Shown in pieces: positions 15,487 through 23,661 of a stretch of DNA of 64,000 bases. A model generated the notes under the pieces. The model was not told the origin of the DNA. It was given only the letters and a program-made list of their open reading frames with translations, and did not search any database. The number at the start of each line of letters is the position of its first letter. Positions within the stretch are counted from its first letter, which is position 1. The position numbers were made by a program, and so were the translations under genes. Location of the stretch: NCBI GenBank assembly GCA_964590645.1, contig CAZPYJ010000009.1:1-64000 (forward strand), given 5' to 3'. This DNA comes from JAGNHN01 sp964590645. Lineage in GTDB: Bacteria; Bacteroidota; Bacteroidia; Bacteroidales; JAGNHN01.

Positions 15487-16460
15487 TACTGCTCCGTCCG
15501 GGGAATTATCTCAGGGATGTGTTTCGCTTTATCCAATGTTTTCGTGGGCGGCATTTGCGCAATGCATTCCGTTTGCGCTGCAGTTTTTATTATTCCAGGA
15601 TAAGCAGGAAGTATTTCCACCGGGGGCTTCCGCTGGCTCTGGCCATTGAAACCTATGCAGGATGCACCCTGCGCTGCCCCGAATGTCCGGCAGGGCAGAA
15701 AACTATGGGGATGTCCTCCGGGCCAATGCAAATGGGCCTCTACCAAAAAGTATTGGAGGAGAGCGGGGACGGATTGTTTTATGTGGCCTTTCATTTTCTG
15801 GGAGAACCCACCCTGCACCCTTCATTCTGGGATATGGTGCGGATGGCGGCCGACCAGGCTTGCTATACTGAATTGCATACCCACGGCCAGCTCCTGCCGG
15901 ATATCCCTCCGCAGCGCATCCTGGAAAGCGGCTTGCACCGCCTGCGTATTTCCGTGGACGGGGCCAGCCAGGATACCTATGAAATCTATCGGCAGGGGGG
16001 ATCCCTGGAAAAGATCATCTCAGCCACGAAAATGATCTCAGCCGCCAGGAAGGCAGCGGGTGGCCGTGGCCCACTTATACTCTGGCAGTGCATCCTTTTC
16101 CGGCACAATGCCCACGAACGCAAGGCACTTCATCAGCTGGCCAAAGCATCCGGCGCCGATGCCCTGGAGTTCAAAACCGCCTGGGTGAAGGAAGCCGATG
16201 AGGTGCATCCGCTGCTGCCCCCTGCGAAGAAGGATAACCGTTATACCGGAAAGGAAAGAAAGAAATACTGCTGGAAGGTTTGGCATTCCTGTGTGGTGGA
16301 CCGGGACGGCCGCGTTCTGCCTTGCTGCTTTGATAAAGACAGAGCCTATCCTTTGGGCAATGCCGCCACTCAGCCCTTGCGTGAAATCTGGCGTTCGGAG
16401 AGCGCGCACCGCCTCAGGGCCGCTGCTTACCGGAAAAAGCATCCTTTGTGTGGGGGGTGA
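15483..16460 (+). CDS. Radical SAM protein with SPASM-like C-terminus
   Basis: This predicted iron-sulfur enzyme of 325 residues uses S-adenosylmethionine to make a radical; the substrate is unknown. The radical SAM motif C-x3-C-x2-C is seen as GCTLRCPECPAG near residue 60, followed by the glycine-rich segment FLGEPTLHP. The C-terminal part has the look of a SPASM domain, which binds additional clusters: C near 261, then SCVVDRDGRVLPCCFDKD and GNAATQPLREIW. The protein ends soon after, at HPLCGG, where SPASM proteins usually continue with another C-x2-C-like pair. The stop follows a run of six G, so a shortened end or a sequencing slip is possible. It is coupled by ATGA to the AI-2E permease gene. 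Confidence 0.85.
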   Translation: MILLRPGNYLRDVFRFIQCFRGRHLRNAFRLRCSFYYSRISRKYFHRGLPLALAIETYAGCTLRCPECPAGQKTMGMSSGPMQMGLYQKVLEESGDGLFYVAFHFLGEPTLHPSFWDMVRMAADQACYTELHTHGQLLPDIPPQRILESGLHRLRISVDGASQDTYEIYRQGGSLEKIISATKMISAARKAAGGRGPLILWQCILFRHNAHERKALHQLAKASGADALEFKTAWVKEADEVHPLLPPAKKDNRYTGKERKKYCWKVWHSCVVDRDGRVLPCCFDKDRAYPLGNAATQPLREIWRSESAHRLRAAAYRKKHPLCGG

Positions 16461-16612
16461 AAGGAGTAGCACTATGCTCCCGCACAAGCGTTTGACTAAG
16501 CATTCTGCTGCCCCTTTGCTGCCTCTCGATGGGCGCTCAGGGCCGGCAAGCGGACCAGCGATCCTCTACACCCTTCGATAATCTCAGTGCAAGAAAAGGA
16601 GAAAAACAATAT

Positions 16613-16670
16613 ATCAGTGTTCAGTGTTCAGCCTGCCTGCCAGCAGGCAGGTGTTCAGGGTTCAGTGATA
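16613..16670. repeat. Palindromic CCTGCCTGC/GCAGGCAGG element with TTCAGTG flanks
   Basis: A perfect nine-base palindrome with a two-base centre (16632-16651) is flanked on the left by CAGTGTTCAGTGTTCAG and on the right by GTGTTCAGGGTTCAGTG, which are direct rather than inverted repeats. It lies between the convergent ends of the radical SAM gene and ackA, and could also act as the ackA terminator: on the minus strand a T-rich stretch (GTTTTTCTCC) follows, though about 25 bases away. A related truncated palindrome occurs at about 146-165. Confidence 0.55.
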
Positions 16671-16672
16671 TA

Positions 16673-17878
16673 CTATGCTTTCCGGGTCACGATATCGAAA
16701 GTATCTTTGGCAATCACCAGCTCTTCGTTGGTGGGGATCACCACTACCCTTACCTTGGAGCCCGGGCGGGTGAGTTCCACTTCCTTGCTGCGGATGGTCT
16801 TGTTCAACTCGCTGTCGAAATCCAGGCCGAGATAAGTCATATCCTTCACCACCTTTTCGCGGGTGACGGGATCGTTTTCGCCCACACCGCCGGTAAAGAC
16901 GATCACGTCCACTCCACCCAGGGCAGCCGTATAAGCGCCCACATATTTCTTGATGCGGTAGGCGTACATATCCAGGGCCAATTGTGCCCTGGCGTTTCCG
17001 TTCTCGGCAGCCGTTTCCACATCGCGCATATCGGAAGATATCCCGGAGATTCCGATGATACCGCTATGTTTATTAAACAGGGTATTGGTCACCTGAATAG
17101 AGGTTTCCTCCTTATTGGCGATATGCAGCAAAGCGCCCACATCCAGGTCGCCGCATCGGGTACCCATAATCAGGCCTTCGGTAGGCGTCATCCCCATTGA
17201 AGTATCGTAGGATTTGCCTTCTTTGATGGCTGCAATGGACGCTCCGTTGCCCAGGTGGCAGGTGATGATGCGCTGCTGATCGTATTCCAGGCCCAGCACT
17301 TCGCAGGCACGGCGGGAAACAAACTTATGGCTGGATCCGTGAAAGCCGTAACGACGCACTTTGTACTTCTCATACAGGGAGTAGGGGATGGCATAGAGAT
17401 ACACCTCCGGCTTCATCGTCTGATGGAAAGCGGTATCAAAGACGCCTGCCTGCGGGATTTCGGGCAGCAGTTTGTTGATGGCATAAATCCCTTCGAGGTT
17501 GGGCGGGTTGTGCAGCGGAGCCAGGTCGATGCAGTCTTCCAGGGCGGCAACGACTGCTTCGGTGATGGCTACCGAGCCACTGAAAAGCTCTCCGGCGTGC
17601 ACCACGCGGTGACCTACTGCATTGATCTCATCCAGCGAGTGGATGCTGCCGTACTTCTTACTGATCAGTATTCCCAGCAAGTATTCAATGCCAGCCTGAT
17701 GATCCAGGATTTCGCCTTCCAGCTTGACCTCCGTTCCGTCCTCCCTTTTATGTTTGATCGAAGCTCCTTTGAGCCCGATCTTGTCTACCAGCCCTTTAGC
17801 CAGCACCTTCTCCGAAGGCATTTCAAACAACTGGTATTTTATAGATGAACTTCCGCAGTTCAGTACGATGATTTTCAT
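16673..17878 (-). CDS. ackA: Acetate kinase
   Basis: The enzyme interconverts acetyl phosphate plus ADP and acetate plus ATP in the cytoplasm, pairing with phosphotransacetylase to make ATP from acetyl-CoA or to activate acetate. The 401-residue length is normal. Family motifs are all present: NCGSSSIKYQLF at residue 7, GHRVVHAGE around 90 (substrate Arg), CHLGNGASIAAI around 180 (phosphate-site His), TRCGDLDVG (catalytic Arg) near 240, GGVGEND near 325, and the metal-binding Glu in TNEELVIAKDT near the end. It is the last gene of the pta-hydroxyacyl-CoA dehydrogenase-ackA operon, 13 bases after its neighbour. Confidence 0.97.
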   Translation of the reverse strand: MKIIVLNCGSSSIKYQLFEMPSEKVLAKGLVDKIGLKGASIKHKREDGTEVKLEGEILDHQAGIEYLLGILISKKYGSIHSLDEINAVGHRVVHAGELFSGSVAITEAVVAALEDCIDLAPLHNPPNLEGIYAINKLLPEIPQAGVFDTAFHQTMKPEVYLYAIPYSLYEKYKVRRYGFHGSSHKFVSRRACEVLGLEYDQQRIITCHLGNGASIAAIKEGKSYDTSMGMTPTEGLIMGTRCGDLDVGALLHIANKEETSIQVTNTLFNKHSGIIGISGISSDMRDVETAAENGNARAQLALDMYAYRIKKYVGAYTAALGGVDVIVFTGGVGENDPVTREKVVKDMTYLGLDFDSELNKTIRSKEVELTRPGSKVRVVVIPTNEELVIAKDTFDIVTRKA

Positions 17879-17891
17879 TTTGCCGTCCTTT

Positions 17892-18869
17892 TTACTTCGT
17901 GCTCAGGTTAAACTCCGCGCAGCTGATGGTTTGGCCCACTGCCCTGCCTTTTTCGTAACGGTAGAATCCGGTTCCTGTCTTCCGGCCCAGGTAGTTGGCC
18001 CGCACCAGGCGTTTGATAATGGGATTGGCTTTGAACTTCTGCTCTCCGAATTCCTGATGCAGGTTATCCATCCATTTGAGTACTTTATCCAGGCCAATGC
18101 GATCGGCCATTTCGAAGGGGCCGAACTGGAGTCCGAAGCCCAGCTTCATTGTGGTATCGATGCTTTCCAGGCAGGCCACGCCTTCCATCAGGATGGAACA
18201 GGCCTCATTGATCAGGGTGACGATCAGGCGGGTGGAGATGATGCCCGGGCTTTCGTCCATCAGGATCACCTTTTTGCCTACCATACGGGCGAACTTCATC
18301 ACCATCTCAAAGGCTTCTTCTGAGGTTTTGACTCCCCTGACCACCTCCACGATCTTCACCTCCGTGGCCGGGCTCAGGAAGTGCATCCCCACGGCCCGTT
18401 CAGGGTGTTGCAATACCCCGGCCAGCTCTGAGATCATCAGGGTGGAGGTATTGGAAGCAATGACGGTTTTTTCATCCACTACCGCTTCCACTTTTCTGAA
18501 TACTTCCTTACGGATTTCCAGGTTGGTGCCGGGTTTGCGGCTGTTGATGGTTTCCATAATGATGTCGCAATCCACCAGGTCTTCGAAGCGGGCTGAGCCG
18601 CTGATGCGCGAAAGCATCGCTTTCTTTTCTCCCTGGGTCAGTCCCCAATGACTGATCACTTCATCCAGTTGATCGCTGATTTCCTGCATTATGATGGCCA
18701 CCTGCTCATCGCTGACGTCCACGAAATGCACTTCAATACCTGCTTTGCTTACCAGGCGGGCGATCTCCTGCCCCATTGTTCCGCAGCCTACGATGCCTAC
18801 CTTTTGCAAGGCACTCCGGGTGGGTTTGTGGCTTTTCCGCAGACTGAAATCTTCTAAGGTTTCTTTCAT
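17892..18869 (-). CDS. 3-hydroxyacyl-CoA (3-hydroxybutyryl-CoA) dehydrogenase family protein
   Basis: It is predicted to oxidise 3-hydroxyacyl-CoA to 3-oxoacyl-CoA with NAD, or to run in reverse. An N-terminal tail of about 24 residues precedes the Rossmann motif VGIVGCGTMGQEIARL. Catalytic-site segments are visible: NTSTLMISEL (Ser), GMHFLSPATEVKIVEVV (His and Glu), and SPGIISTRLIVTLINEA. In the last segment the Asn of the textbook VVNR sequence appears as Thr, a change I believe occurs in some homologues (PGFITSR types). The C-terminal domain has the expected GFGLQFGPFEMADRIGLD segment. The 325 residues are somewhat longer than a single-domain enzyme (about 285). Its place between pta and ackA links it to acyl-CoA/acetate metabolism. 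Confidence 0.88.
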   Translation of the reverse strand: MKETLEDFSLRKSHKPTRSALQKVGIVGCGTMGQEIARLVSKAGIEVHFVDVSDEQVAIIMQEISDQLDEVISHWGLTQGEKKAMLSRISGSARFEDLVDCDIIMETINSRKPGTNLEIRKEVFRKVEAVVDEKTVIASNTSTLMISELAGVLQHPERAVGMHFLSPATEVKIVEVVRGVKTSEEAFEMVMKFARMVGKKVILMDESPGIISTRLIVTLINEACSILMEGVACLESIDTTMKLGFGLQFGPFEMADRIGLDKVLKWMDNLHQEFGEQKFKANPIIKRLVRANYLGRKTGTGFYRYEKGRAVGQTISCAEFNLSTK

Positions 18870-18917
18870 TATCAATTACTTATGCTAAAATATGCTTCTA
18901 TCTGACTGGCTCTGGCC

Positions 18918-19922
18918 TTATTTGAGGCTGGCGGCCTGGTTGGCGGTGATGGCCACCAGGTTCACGATGTCCTCTACCGAGCAGCCCCGGGAGAGGTCGT
19001 TGATGGGGGCTGCCATTCCCTGGAGCACAGGGCCAACGGCTTCAGCACCGGCCAGGCGCTGAACCAGTTTGTAGGCGATGTTTCCGGATTCCAGCCCGGG
19101 GAACACCAGCACATTGGCCTTCCCGGCGATGGGGCTTCCCGGGGCTTTCTTCTGTCCGATGGCCTCCACAATGGCAGCATCGGCCTGCATCTCCCCTTCG
19201 ATAGCCAGATCAGGGGCCATCTCTCTGGCCAGGCGGGTGGCTTCCGCTACTTTGTCTACCAGGGGATGCTTTGCACTGCCTTTGGTGGAGAAGCTGAGCA
19301 TTGCCACGCGCGGTTCGATGCGGGCAATGGCTTTGGCTGTAGCGGCAGTGGCTACAGCGATTTCTGCCAGTTCCCGGGCTGTGGGGTCAGGGTGCACGGC
19401 ACAATCGGCAAACACAAGGATGCCGTCATCGCCCCATTTCTTATCGTCAAGGATCATAATGAAGGCGCCGGAAACCACGCTGATTCCGGGGGCCGTTTTG
19501 ACGATCTGGAAAGCCGGGCGCAGCACATCGCCGGTGGCGTTCATCGCACCCGCAACCTCACCATCGGCATCGCCGTGCTTGATCATCAGCACCGCCAGGT
19601 AAAGCGGATCCTCCGCAAGTTTCAGCGCATCCTCCCTGCTAAGGCCCTTGGCTTTCCTGAGTTCATACAGGGTATCGGCATAGGCTTGTTTGCGGGGATG
19701 ATCCATAGGATCGATAATCAGGGCACCGCTCAGGTCAAGATCGAAAATGTTTTCCTTCTCCCGGATCTCCTCAGGATTGCCTACCAAGATTACCGATGCC
19801 AGGCCTTCACGCAGGATGATATCCGCCGCTTTAAGTGTGCGTTCTTCCGTCCCTTCCGGAAGAACGATGCGTTGTTTCAGCTTTTGGGCATTGGCCCGGA
19901 TGGATGCGAGTAATGGGTTCAT
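18918..19922 (-). CDS. pta: Phosphate acetyltransferase
   Basis: The enzyme converts acetyl-CoA and phosphate to acetyl phosphate and CoA. At 334 residues it is the short form, consisting only of the catalytic PTA_PTB domain and lacking the regulatory N-terminal domains of enterobacterial Pta. Typical segments include RIVLPEGTEERTLKAA near the start, EGEMQADAAIV, VFPGLESGNIAYKLVQRL and GMAAPINDLSRGCSVEDIV near the end, the last holding the Ser-Arg active-site region. The ATG at 19922 is preferred over an upstream TTG. It is the first gene of a three-gene operon ending with ackA. Confidence 0.97.
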   Translation of the reverse strand: MNPLLASIRANAQKLKQRIVLPEGTEERTLKAADIILREGLASVILVGNPEEIREKENIFDLDLSGALIIDPMDHPRKQAYADTLYELRKAKGLSREDALKLAEDPLYLAVLMIKHGDADGEVAGAMNATGDVLRPAFQIVKTAPGISVVSGAFIMILDDKKWGDDGILVFADCAVHPDPTARELAEIAVATAATAKAIARIEPRVAMLSFSTKGSAKHPLVDKVAEATRLAREMAPDLAIEGEMQADAAIVEAIGQKKAPGSPIAGKANVLVFPGLESGNIAYKLVQRLAGAEAVGPVLQGMAAPINDLSRGCSVEDIVNLVAITANQAASLK

Positions 19923-20061
19923 AATCAATTCAAAATAAGACAGATAAATATTTCAGATGGCCAGGTTAACGGCCTTTATTATCACATCCGGCGAAAGTAA
20001 TAATTAAGAAAATGAGCCTGACAAGACAGCGGTATTTACATTGAGTATAAATTATATGCCT

Positions 20062-20093
20062 TTTTCAACGCCTTGTCGATTTTCTTAAATTTG
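20062..20093 (+). promoter_or_regulatory. Promoter of the tandem outer-membrane paralogue cluster
   Basis: TTTT (20062-20065), a 20-base spacer and TAAATTTG (20086-20093) match the Bacteroidota -33/-7 pattern with one mismatch. The start codon follows 48 bases later. Confidence 0.6.
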
Positions 20094-20140
20094 GCAACTC
20101 TGCCCTGGTCAGACATAGACAAACTAAATACCCATCTTAT

Positions 20141-20872
20141 ATGAAATCGATCCTTTTCTCTTTGCTGGCAGCATTCATTGTGCTGTGTTACGTCCCTGCC
20201 AATGCACAGATGGCGACAGAGGATGTGGCGAATGAACAAAGCACCCTCCTTAGCCAACTGACAGGCAGCGGCCTAATCCAGGACGCTTTTCCCGACCTCG
20301 ACAAAAGCAAGCGACGTAAGCGTGGACAAAAAGGCGGAATGATAGACCTTCCGGGGAATATTATGTTCCCTTCTTTTTCTGTGGCAATGCCAATGGGCGA
20401 TTTTGCGGATATCGTGGATATAGGAATCGGGGGAACGATAAGTGGGCACGCAGTATTGAATCGCATTCTGCTGGGCAGCTTCGGAAGTGTTGGCATTTAC
20501 CCTACAAACAAAGATCTCGCGGCAATTAGCTTTGACGACAAACAAACACTGGTGACCATCGGATTACAAGTGGCATACATCTGGGCCTTCGATGAGCTGT
20601 ACCCTTATGCCGGCCTGGGGGGAACCCTGAATACGTTTTTTGGCGATGATGATATAAATGTTCACTTTGGCTTTGCCCCGGTGGGTGGTATCATCTATGC
20701 AGTAAGTGATGGGTTCTTCCTTCACGGATCACTTCGCCTCAACCAGTTTTATTACAAGTATGAGTATTTAGATGGGAACAATACCCTTGAAGAAACCCAA
20801 CCTTATTCCACCTTCAACTTCAATATTGGCATCGGATTTCCATTTACCCCGTCTCACTTCTCCCATTATTAA
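20141..20872 (+). CDS. Outer-membrane beta-barrel-like protein, tandem paralogue 1
   Basis: This is an exported protein of 243 residues with unknown function. A signal peptide (SILFSLLAAFIVLCYVPANA) ends at AQ. The mature start has an acidic stretch (FPDLDK) followed by a basic patch (SKRRKRGQKGG), then alternating hydrophobic strands typical of a small outer-membrane barrel (VAMPMGDFADI, YPYAGLGGTLNTFFG) and a strand-like end. The phrases PMGD and PYAGLG recur in the next two genes, so I regard the three as paralogues; this one is the most divergent and has the shortest basic patch. It begins the cluster behind a good promoter and is 18 bases upstream of paralogue 2. Confidence 0.7.
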   Translation: MKSILFSLLAAFIVLCYVPANAQMATEDVANEQSTLLSQLTGSGLIQDAFPDLDKSKRRKRGQKGGMIDLPGNIMFPSFSVAMPMGDFADIVDIGIGGTISGHAVLNRILLGSFGSVGIYPTNKDLAAISFDDKQTLVTIGLQVAYIWAFDELYPYAGLGGTLNTFFGDDDINVHFGFAPVGGIIYAVSDGFFLHGSLRLNQFYYKYEYLDGNNTLEETQPYSTFNFNIGIGFPFTPSHFSHY

Positions 20873-20890
20873 ACACTAAGGCTTATTCCA

Positions 20891-21691
20891 ATGAAAACAA
20901 CCCTCGCACTCATTTTCCTGCTGACCTTTGCACTTGAAAGCGTGCCGGCCCAGATGATGCATTTCCCGGCTCAAGCCAATGGAGCATCAAAAACCACCCT
21001 CCTTGCGGACGACGACCTGGATGATTTCACCAAGCGACGCAAAAGGCGCCGCAGCAGCAGAGGCCGGGGCGGTTCTGAGCTTGGCATCGTGCTCAACCCT
21101 TCCCTTGCCCTCGGCTTGCCGATGGGGGATATGAAAGACCTGAATACCGGATTGGGGCTTAGTCTGGACGGACTGTATTTTATGGATAAGCTTGGCTTAG
21201 GCCTGTATACAGGATATCATTCCTTCAAAGTGGATTACAGTATTGGGATCAATTTCTTCGGGATGTTCCTGGGCGCGGAAATCGAAGGAAATGAAAGCTA
21301 TATGCCGTTTATTCCTCAGGTGGTTTACCTGTTCAGCGACCAGCCGTTCAAGCCTTATGCCGGATTGGGCCTGGGCTTGTATGTGATTTCCGGCAGTGGG
21401 ACGGTCAGGGAAACCGTTGACCTGGGAACCCTGCACCCGGTAACCCAGGAACCCTTGTTCGAAACTTTCGAGAGCGACTACAGCGAATCGCGCAGTGGTT
21501 TTGCCTTGTCGCCGGTACTGGGAATGTATTACGATCTTTCCGATCAGATAATGCTGAGCTTTTCCGCCCGCTGGAATATGATCTTCCTCAAGGATACATA
21601 CGAGGATGGGAGTGGTGCGACCATCGAGCAAAACGTCACCCATACCTATTTCAATCCCAATGCAGGCATCGCCATCAAGTTGGGAAATTAG
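20891..21691 (+). CDS. Outer-membrane beta-barrel-like protein, tandem paralogue 2
   Basis: This is an exported protein of 266 residues. The signal peptide is TLALIFLLTFALESVPAQ. The segment at about residues 38-60 reads DDDLDDFTKRRKRRRSSRGR, an acidic run directly followed by an arginine-rich run. The rest has barrel-like strands with PMGDMKDLNTG, GLGLYTGYH and KPYAGLGLGLY. A family assignment beyond small outer-membrane beta-barrel is not possible by eye. The short spacing to paralogue 1 suggests one transcript. It aligns over its whole length with paralogue 3. Confidence 0.72.
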   Translation: MKTTLALIFLLTFALESVPAQMMHFPAQANGASKTTLLADDDLDDFTKRRKRRRSSRGRGGSELGIVLNPSLALGLPMGDMKDLNTGLGLSLDGLYFMDKLGLGLYTGYHSFKVDYSIGINFFGMFLGAEIEGNESYMPFIPQVVYLFSDQPFKPYAGLGLGLYVISGSGTVRETVDLGTLHPVTQEPLFETFESDYSESRSGFALSPVLGMYYDLSDQIMLSFSARWNMIFLKDTYEDGSGATIEQNVTHTYFNPNAGIAIKLGN

Positions 21692-21757
21692 GCTTTTCAG
21701 TCTTGTCTGATCGCTGGACACCCATTTCGCGAACGGCTTGTTTTTTTAAAGACTGGT

Positions 21758-21788
21758 TTTGGCGTGCACCTGAATTATGATAACTTTG
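21758..21788 (+). promoter_or_regulatory. Promoter of tandem paralogue 3
   Basis: TTTG (21758-21761), a 19-base spacer and TAACTTTG (21781-21788) match the Bacteroidota consensus exactly. The predicted transcript starts near 21795, which rules out an in-frame codon at 21777 as start and supports the ATG at 21819. Confidence 0.8.
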
Positions 21789-21818
21789 TCCACCGTGAAA
21801 CCAAAAACCGCCGTAATA

Positions 21819-22589
21819 ATGAAAAAACTTTTTCTCGCTTTGCTGGTCATTCTACTTACGTTTGATCAGGCGACTGCTCAGGCAGCCTACATTCCTGAAC
21901 CCTTGCCATCCGCCGCAGATGATCAGAATGCCACCTATTCTGACGATGACCTGGATGATATGCAGAAACGCCGCAGGCGCAAGAGCCGTCGTGGCCGAGG
22001 TCGTGGTGCAGATATGGGATTGACCATTTCCCCTCAATTGATGCTGGGTATGCCAATGGGCGACCTGGGGGAATCCAACAATATGGGCTTCGGGCTTACT
22101 GTAGACGGAACTTACTATATGGATCAGTTCGGAGTTGGAATCACTACCGGATACCATATGTTCGGATGGAAAGAAGAGTTGGGAATGAGCAGCGGGAATC
22201 AATCCTTCATCCCCATCCTTGTGCAGGCCAATTATCTCCTGTCGACCGATGATTTCAAACCTTATGTGGGCTTGGGCCTGGGTTTTTTCAGTGGTCTCAG
22301 CTCATATGAAATGTCTGTGGAAATTCCCATTGGCATCGACGGGAATGGAAATCCTATCTTCGAAACCGTAACCCAGGATTTCTCTGAAGGTTCCTTTGAT
22401 TTTGGCCTTTCTCCTTTTGCGGGTTTCTATTACAACCTGAATGACCAGATGCACCTCACCGGCGGCCTCCGCTACAATATGGTGATGACCAAAACAGAAA
22501 CCATACAGGCTGATTTAACTTTCAAAGAAGAAAACATCACCCTGAGCTATCTCACGATCAACTTCGGGATTGCCATTAGTCTGCAATAG
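21819..22589 (+). CDS. Outer-membrane beta-barrel-like protein, tandem paralogue 3
   Basis: This is an exported protein of 256 residues, start fixed by the promoter just upstream. After the signal peptide (KLFLALLVILLTFDQATAQ) comes DDDLDDMQKRRRRKSRRGRG, nearly the same acidic-basic segment as in paralogue 2. Barrel-type strands follow (LGMPMGDLGESNNMG, GVGITTGYHMFG, KPYVGLGLGFFSG, LSPFAGFYYNL). The closeness of paralogues 2 and 3 suggests recent duplication. Although last in the cluster it has its own promoter, so it can be expressed independently. The function is unknown. Confidence 0.72.
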   Translation: MKKLFLALLVILLTFDQATAQAAYIPEPLPSAADDQNATYSDDDLDDMQKRRRRKSRRGRGRGADMGLTISPQLMLGMPMGDLGESNNMGFGLTVDGTYYMDQFGVGITTGYHMFGWKEELGMSSGNQSFIPILVQANYLLSTDDFKPYVGLGLGFFSGLSSYEMSVEIPIGIDGNGNPIFETVTQDFSEGSFDFGLSPFAGFYYNLNDQMHLTGGLRYNMVMTKTETIQADLTFKEENITLSYLTINFGIAISLQ

Positions 22590-22590
22590 T

Positions 22591-22656
22591 ACTGTAGGCT
22601 TAATTGGATTAATACAGTGCCCAATGCTCCGAGTGTCAAAGCCGGGACATTGGGCA
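22591..22656 (+). terminator. Putative hairpins after the tandem paralogue cluster
   Basis: ACTGTA..TTAAT pairs with ATTAA.TACAGT (22591-22618), beginning two bases after the stop codon. TGCCCAATG and CATTGGGCA form a second inverted pair (22618-22656) with a 21-base loop. No T-run follows directly, so termination is only suggested. Confidence 0.4.
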
Positions 22657-22699
22657 CGGTAATTTCCCGCAATTGCTCTTTCCTGTCTAACTTAGCCCG

Positions 22700-23539
22700 A
22701 TGTTTTCTCCAGACGATACCACCTTATACCCTTATCCGATGCCCGGGCCGGAAATATTGCCCCCGGACAGCGCGTGGTTCTGGCCCGGACAGCCGGCAGG
22801 GGAAGAGTACGTAATGCTCCCAGGCCGTTTTCTTACGCAGGATACAAGTTTGTTGCGTCCTGCCGATACGGGCCTGCCCCTGAAGTTCCGGCCTGAGATG
22901 GATACACAGGGATGGGTTTTCTGGATATTTGCGCTGTCTTTGCTCGTCGTAGGAATAGTCCGTTTCTCATTCCCCCGGCGCTTTCAGCAGTTAAGCAAGG
23001 CATTGGCCAGCGAACGCAGCCTTGTGAGTATGCTCAGAGAGGGTGATCTGTTCAACGAAAGAATTATGCCTGGACTCCTGCTCGTGTTTGCTGCTCTGAT
23101 GGGATTGCTGTTCTTGATCCACGCATATCAGCACCAGCTTATCCCCGGCCCGCTTTCATTCGATGCCCTGGCCTGGGGTGTGATGACCCTGGCTGTTTTA
23201 TGCTGGTGGATGCTGCGCTCTCTGGCGATATGGATATTGGGTTTTGTTTTTAAAACCTTTGAAGCAACAGCAATGTACCTGAGTCGCATCCTTGCGATGA
23301 ACCTGGGCTTTGGCCTGCTCCTGACTGTTACCCTCCCACTGGCCTGGTATGCCGGTCTTTCTTGGATGATCACCGGACTGCTCTATCTGGCTGTGGCCTT
23401 CAATGTGTACCGCATCCTGCGCAGCCTGGGTGATGGCATTCGTCTGACTCCTTTCGGACTGTCGTATCTTTTGCTTTTTGCTTTTACGCTTGAAGTCCTG
23501 CCTGTCTTGATTCTGGTGGGATTCCTCAGGTTTTTCTGA
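22700..23539 (+). CDS. DUF4271 membrane protein
   Basis: This is an integral membrane protein of 279 residues with unknown function. A proline-rich N-terminal stretch of about 70 residues (probably outside the membrane) is followed by about six or seven hydrophobic segments, for example VFWIFALSLLVVGIVRF, LLLVFAALMGLLFLIHAY and LLLFAFTLEVLPVLILVGFL. Bacteroidota commonly encode a DUF4271 protein directly upstream of hemD, as here, and this neighbourhood strengthens the call. No catalytic motif is visible. Confidence 0.8.
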   Translation: MFSPDDTTLYPYPMPGPEILPPDSAWFWPGQPAGEEYVMLPGRFLTQDTSLLRPADTGLPLKFRPEMDTQGWVFWIFALSLLVVGIVRFSFPRRFQQLSKALASERSLVSMLREGDLFNERIMPGLLLVFAALMGLLFLIHAYQHQLIPGPLSFDALAWGVMTLAVLCWWMLRSLAIWILGFVFKTFEATAMYLSRILAMNLGFGLLLTVTLPLAWYAGLSWMITGLLYLAVAFNVYRILRSLGDGIRLTPFGLSYLLLFAFTLEVLPVLILVGFLRFF

Positions 23540-23582
23540 GCTGGCTTCCAGAGGGACCACATCCTGTAATCAATATTTTTCT

Positions 23583-23590
23583 TACATTTG
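23583..23590 (+). promoter_or_regulatory. Putative -7 element upstream of hemD
   Basis: TACATTTG fits the Bacteroidota -7 consensus and lies 71 bases before the hemD start. No TTTG is found at the expected -33 distance. Confidence 0.45.
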
Positions 23591-23661
23591 CAGCGATTTT
23601 TTTCTTGGTTCTGGCAGCATCCGTTTCCAGGGCTCGAAAGGATCCATAAAATCAGGGAGCA

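Noticed and set aside
14392..16460. A quorum-sensing or peptide-maturation system
   Set aside because: The AI-2E family name does not prove autoinducer transport, no luxS is present, and no precursor peptide gene was found beside the radical SAM gene.
16529..17200. A 223-codon plus-strand frame over the ackA 3' end
   Set aside because: It is antisense to ackA and its first part crosses the palindromic repeat; no coding signal of its own.
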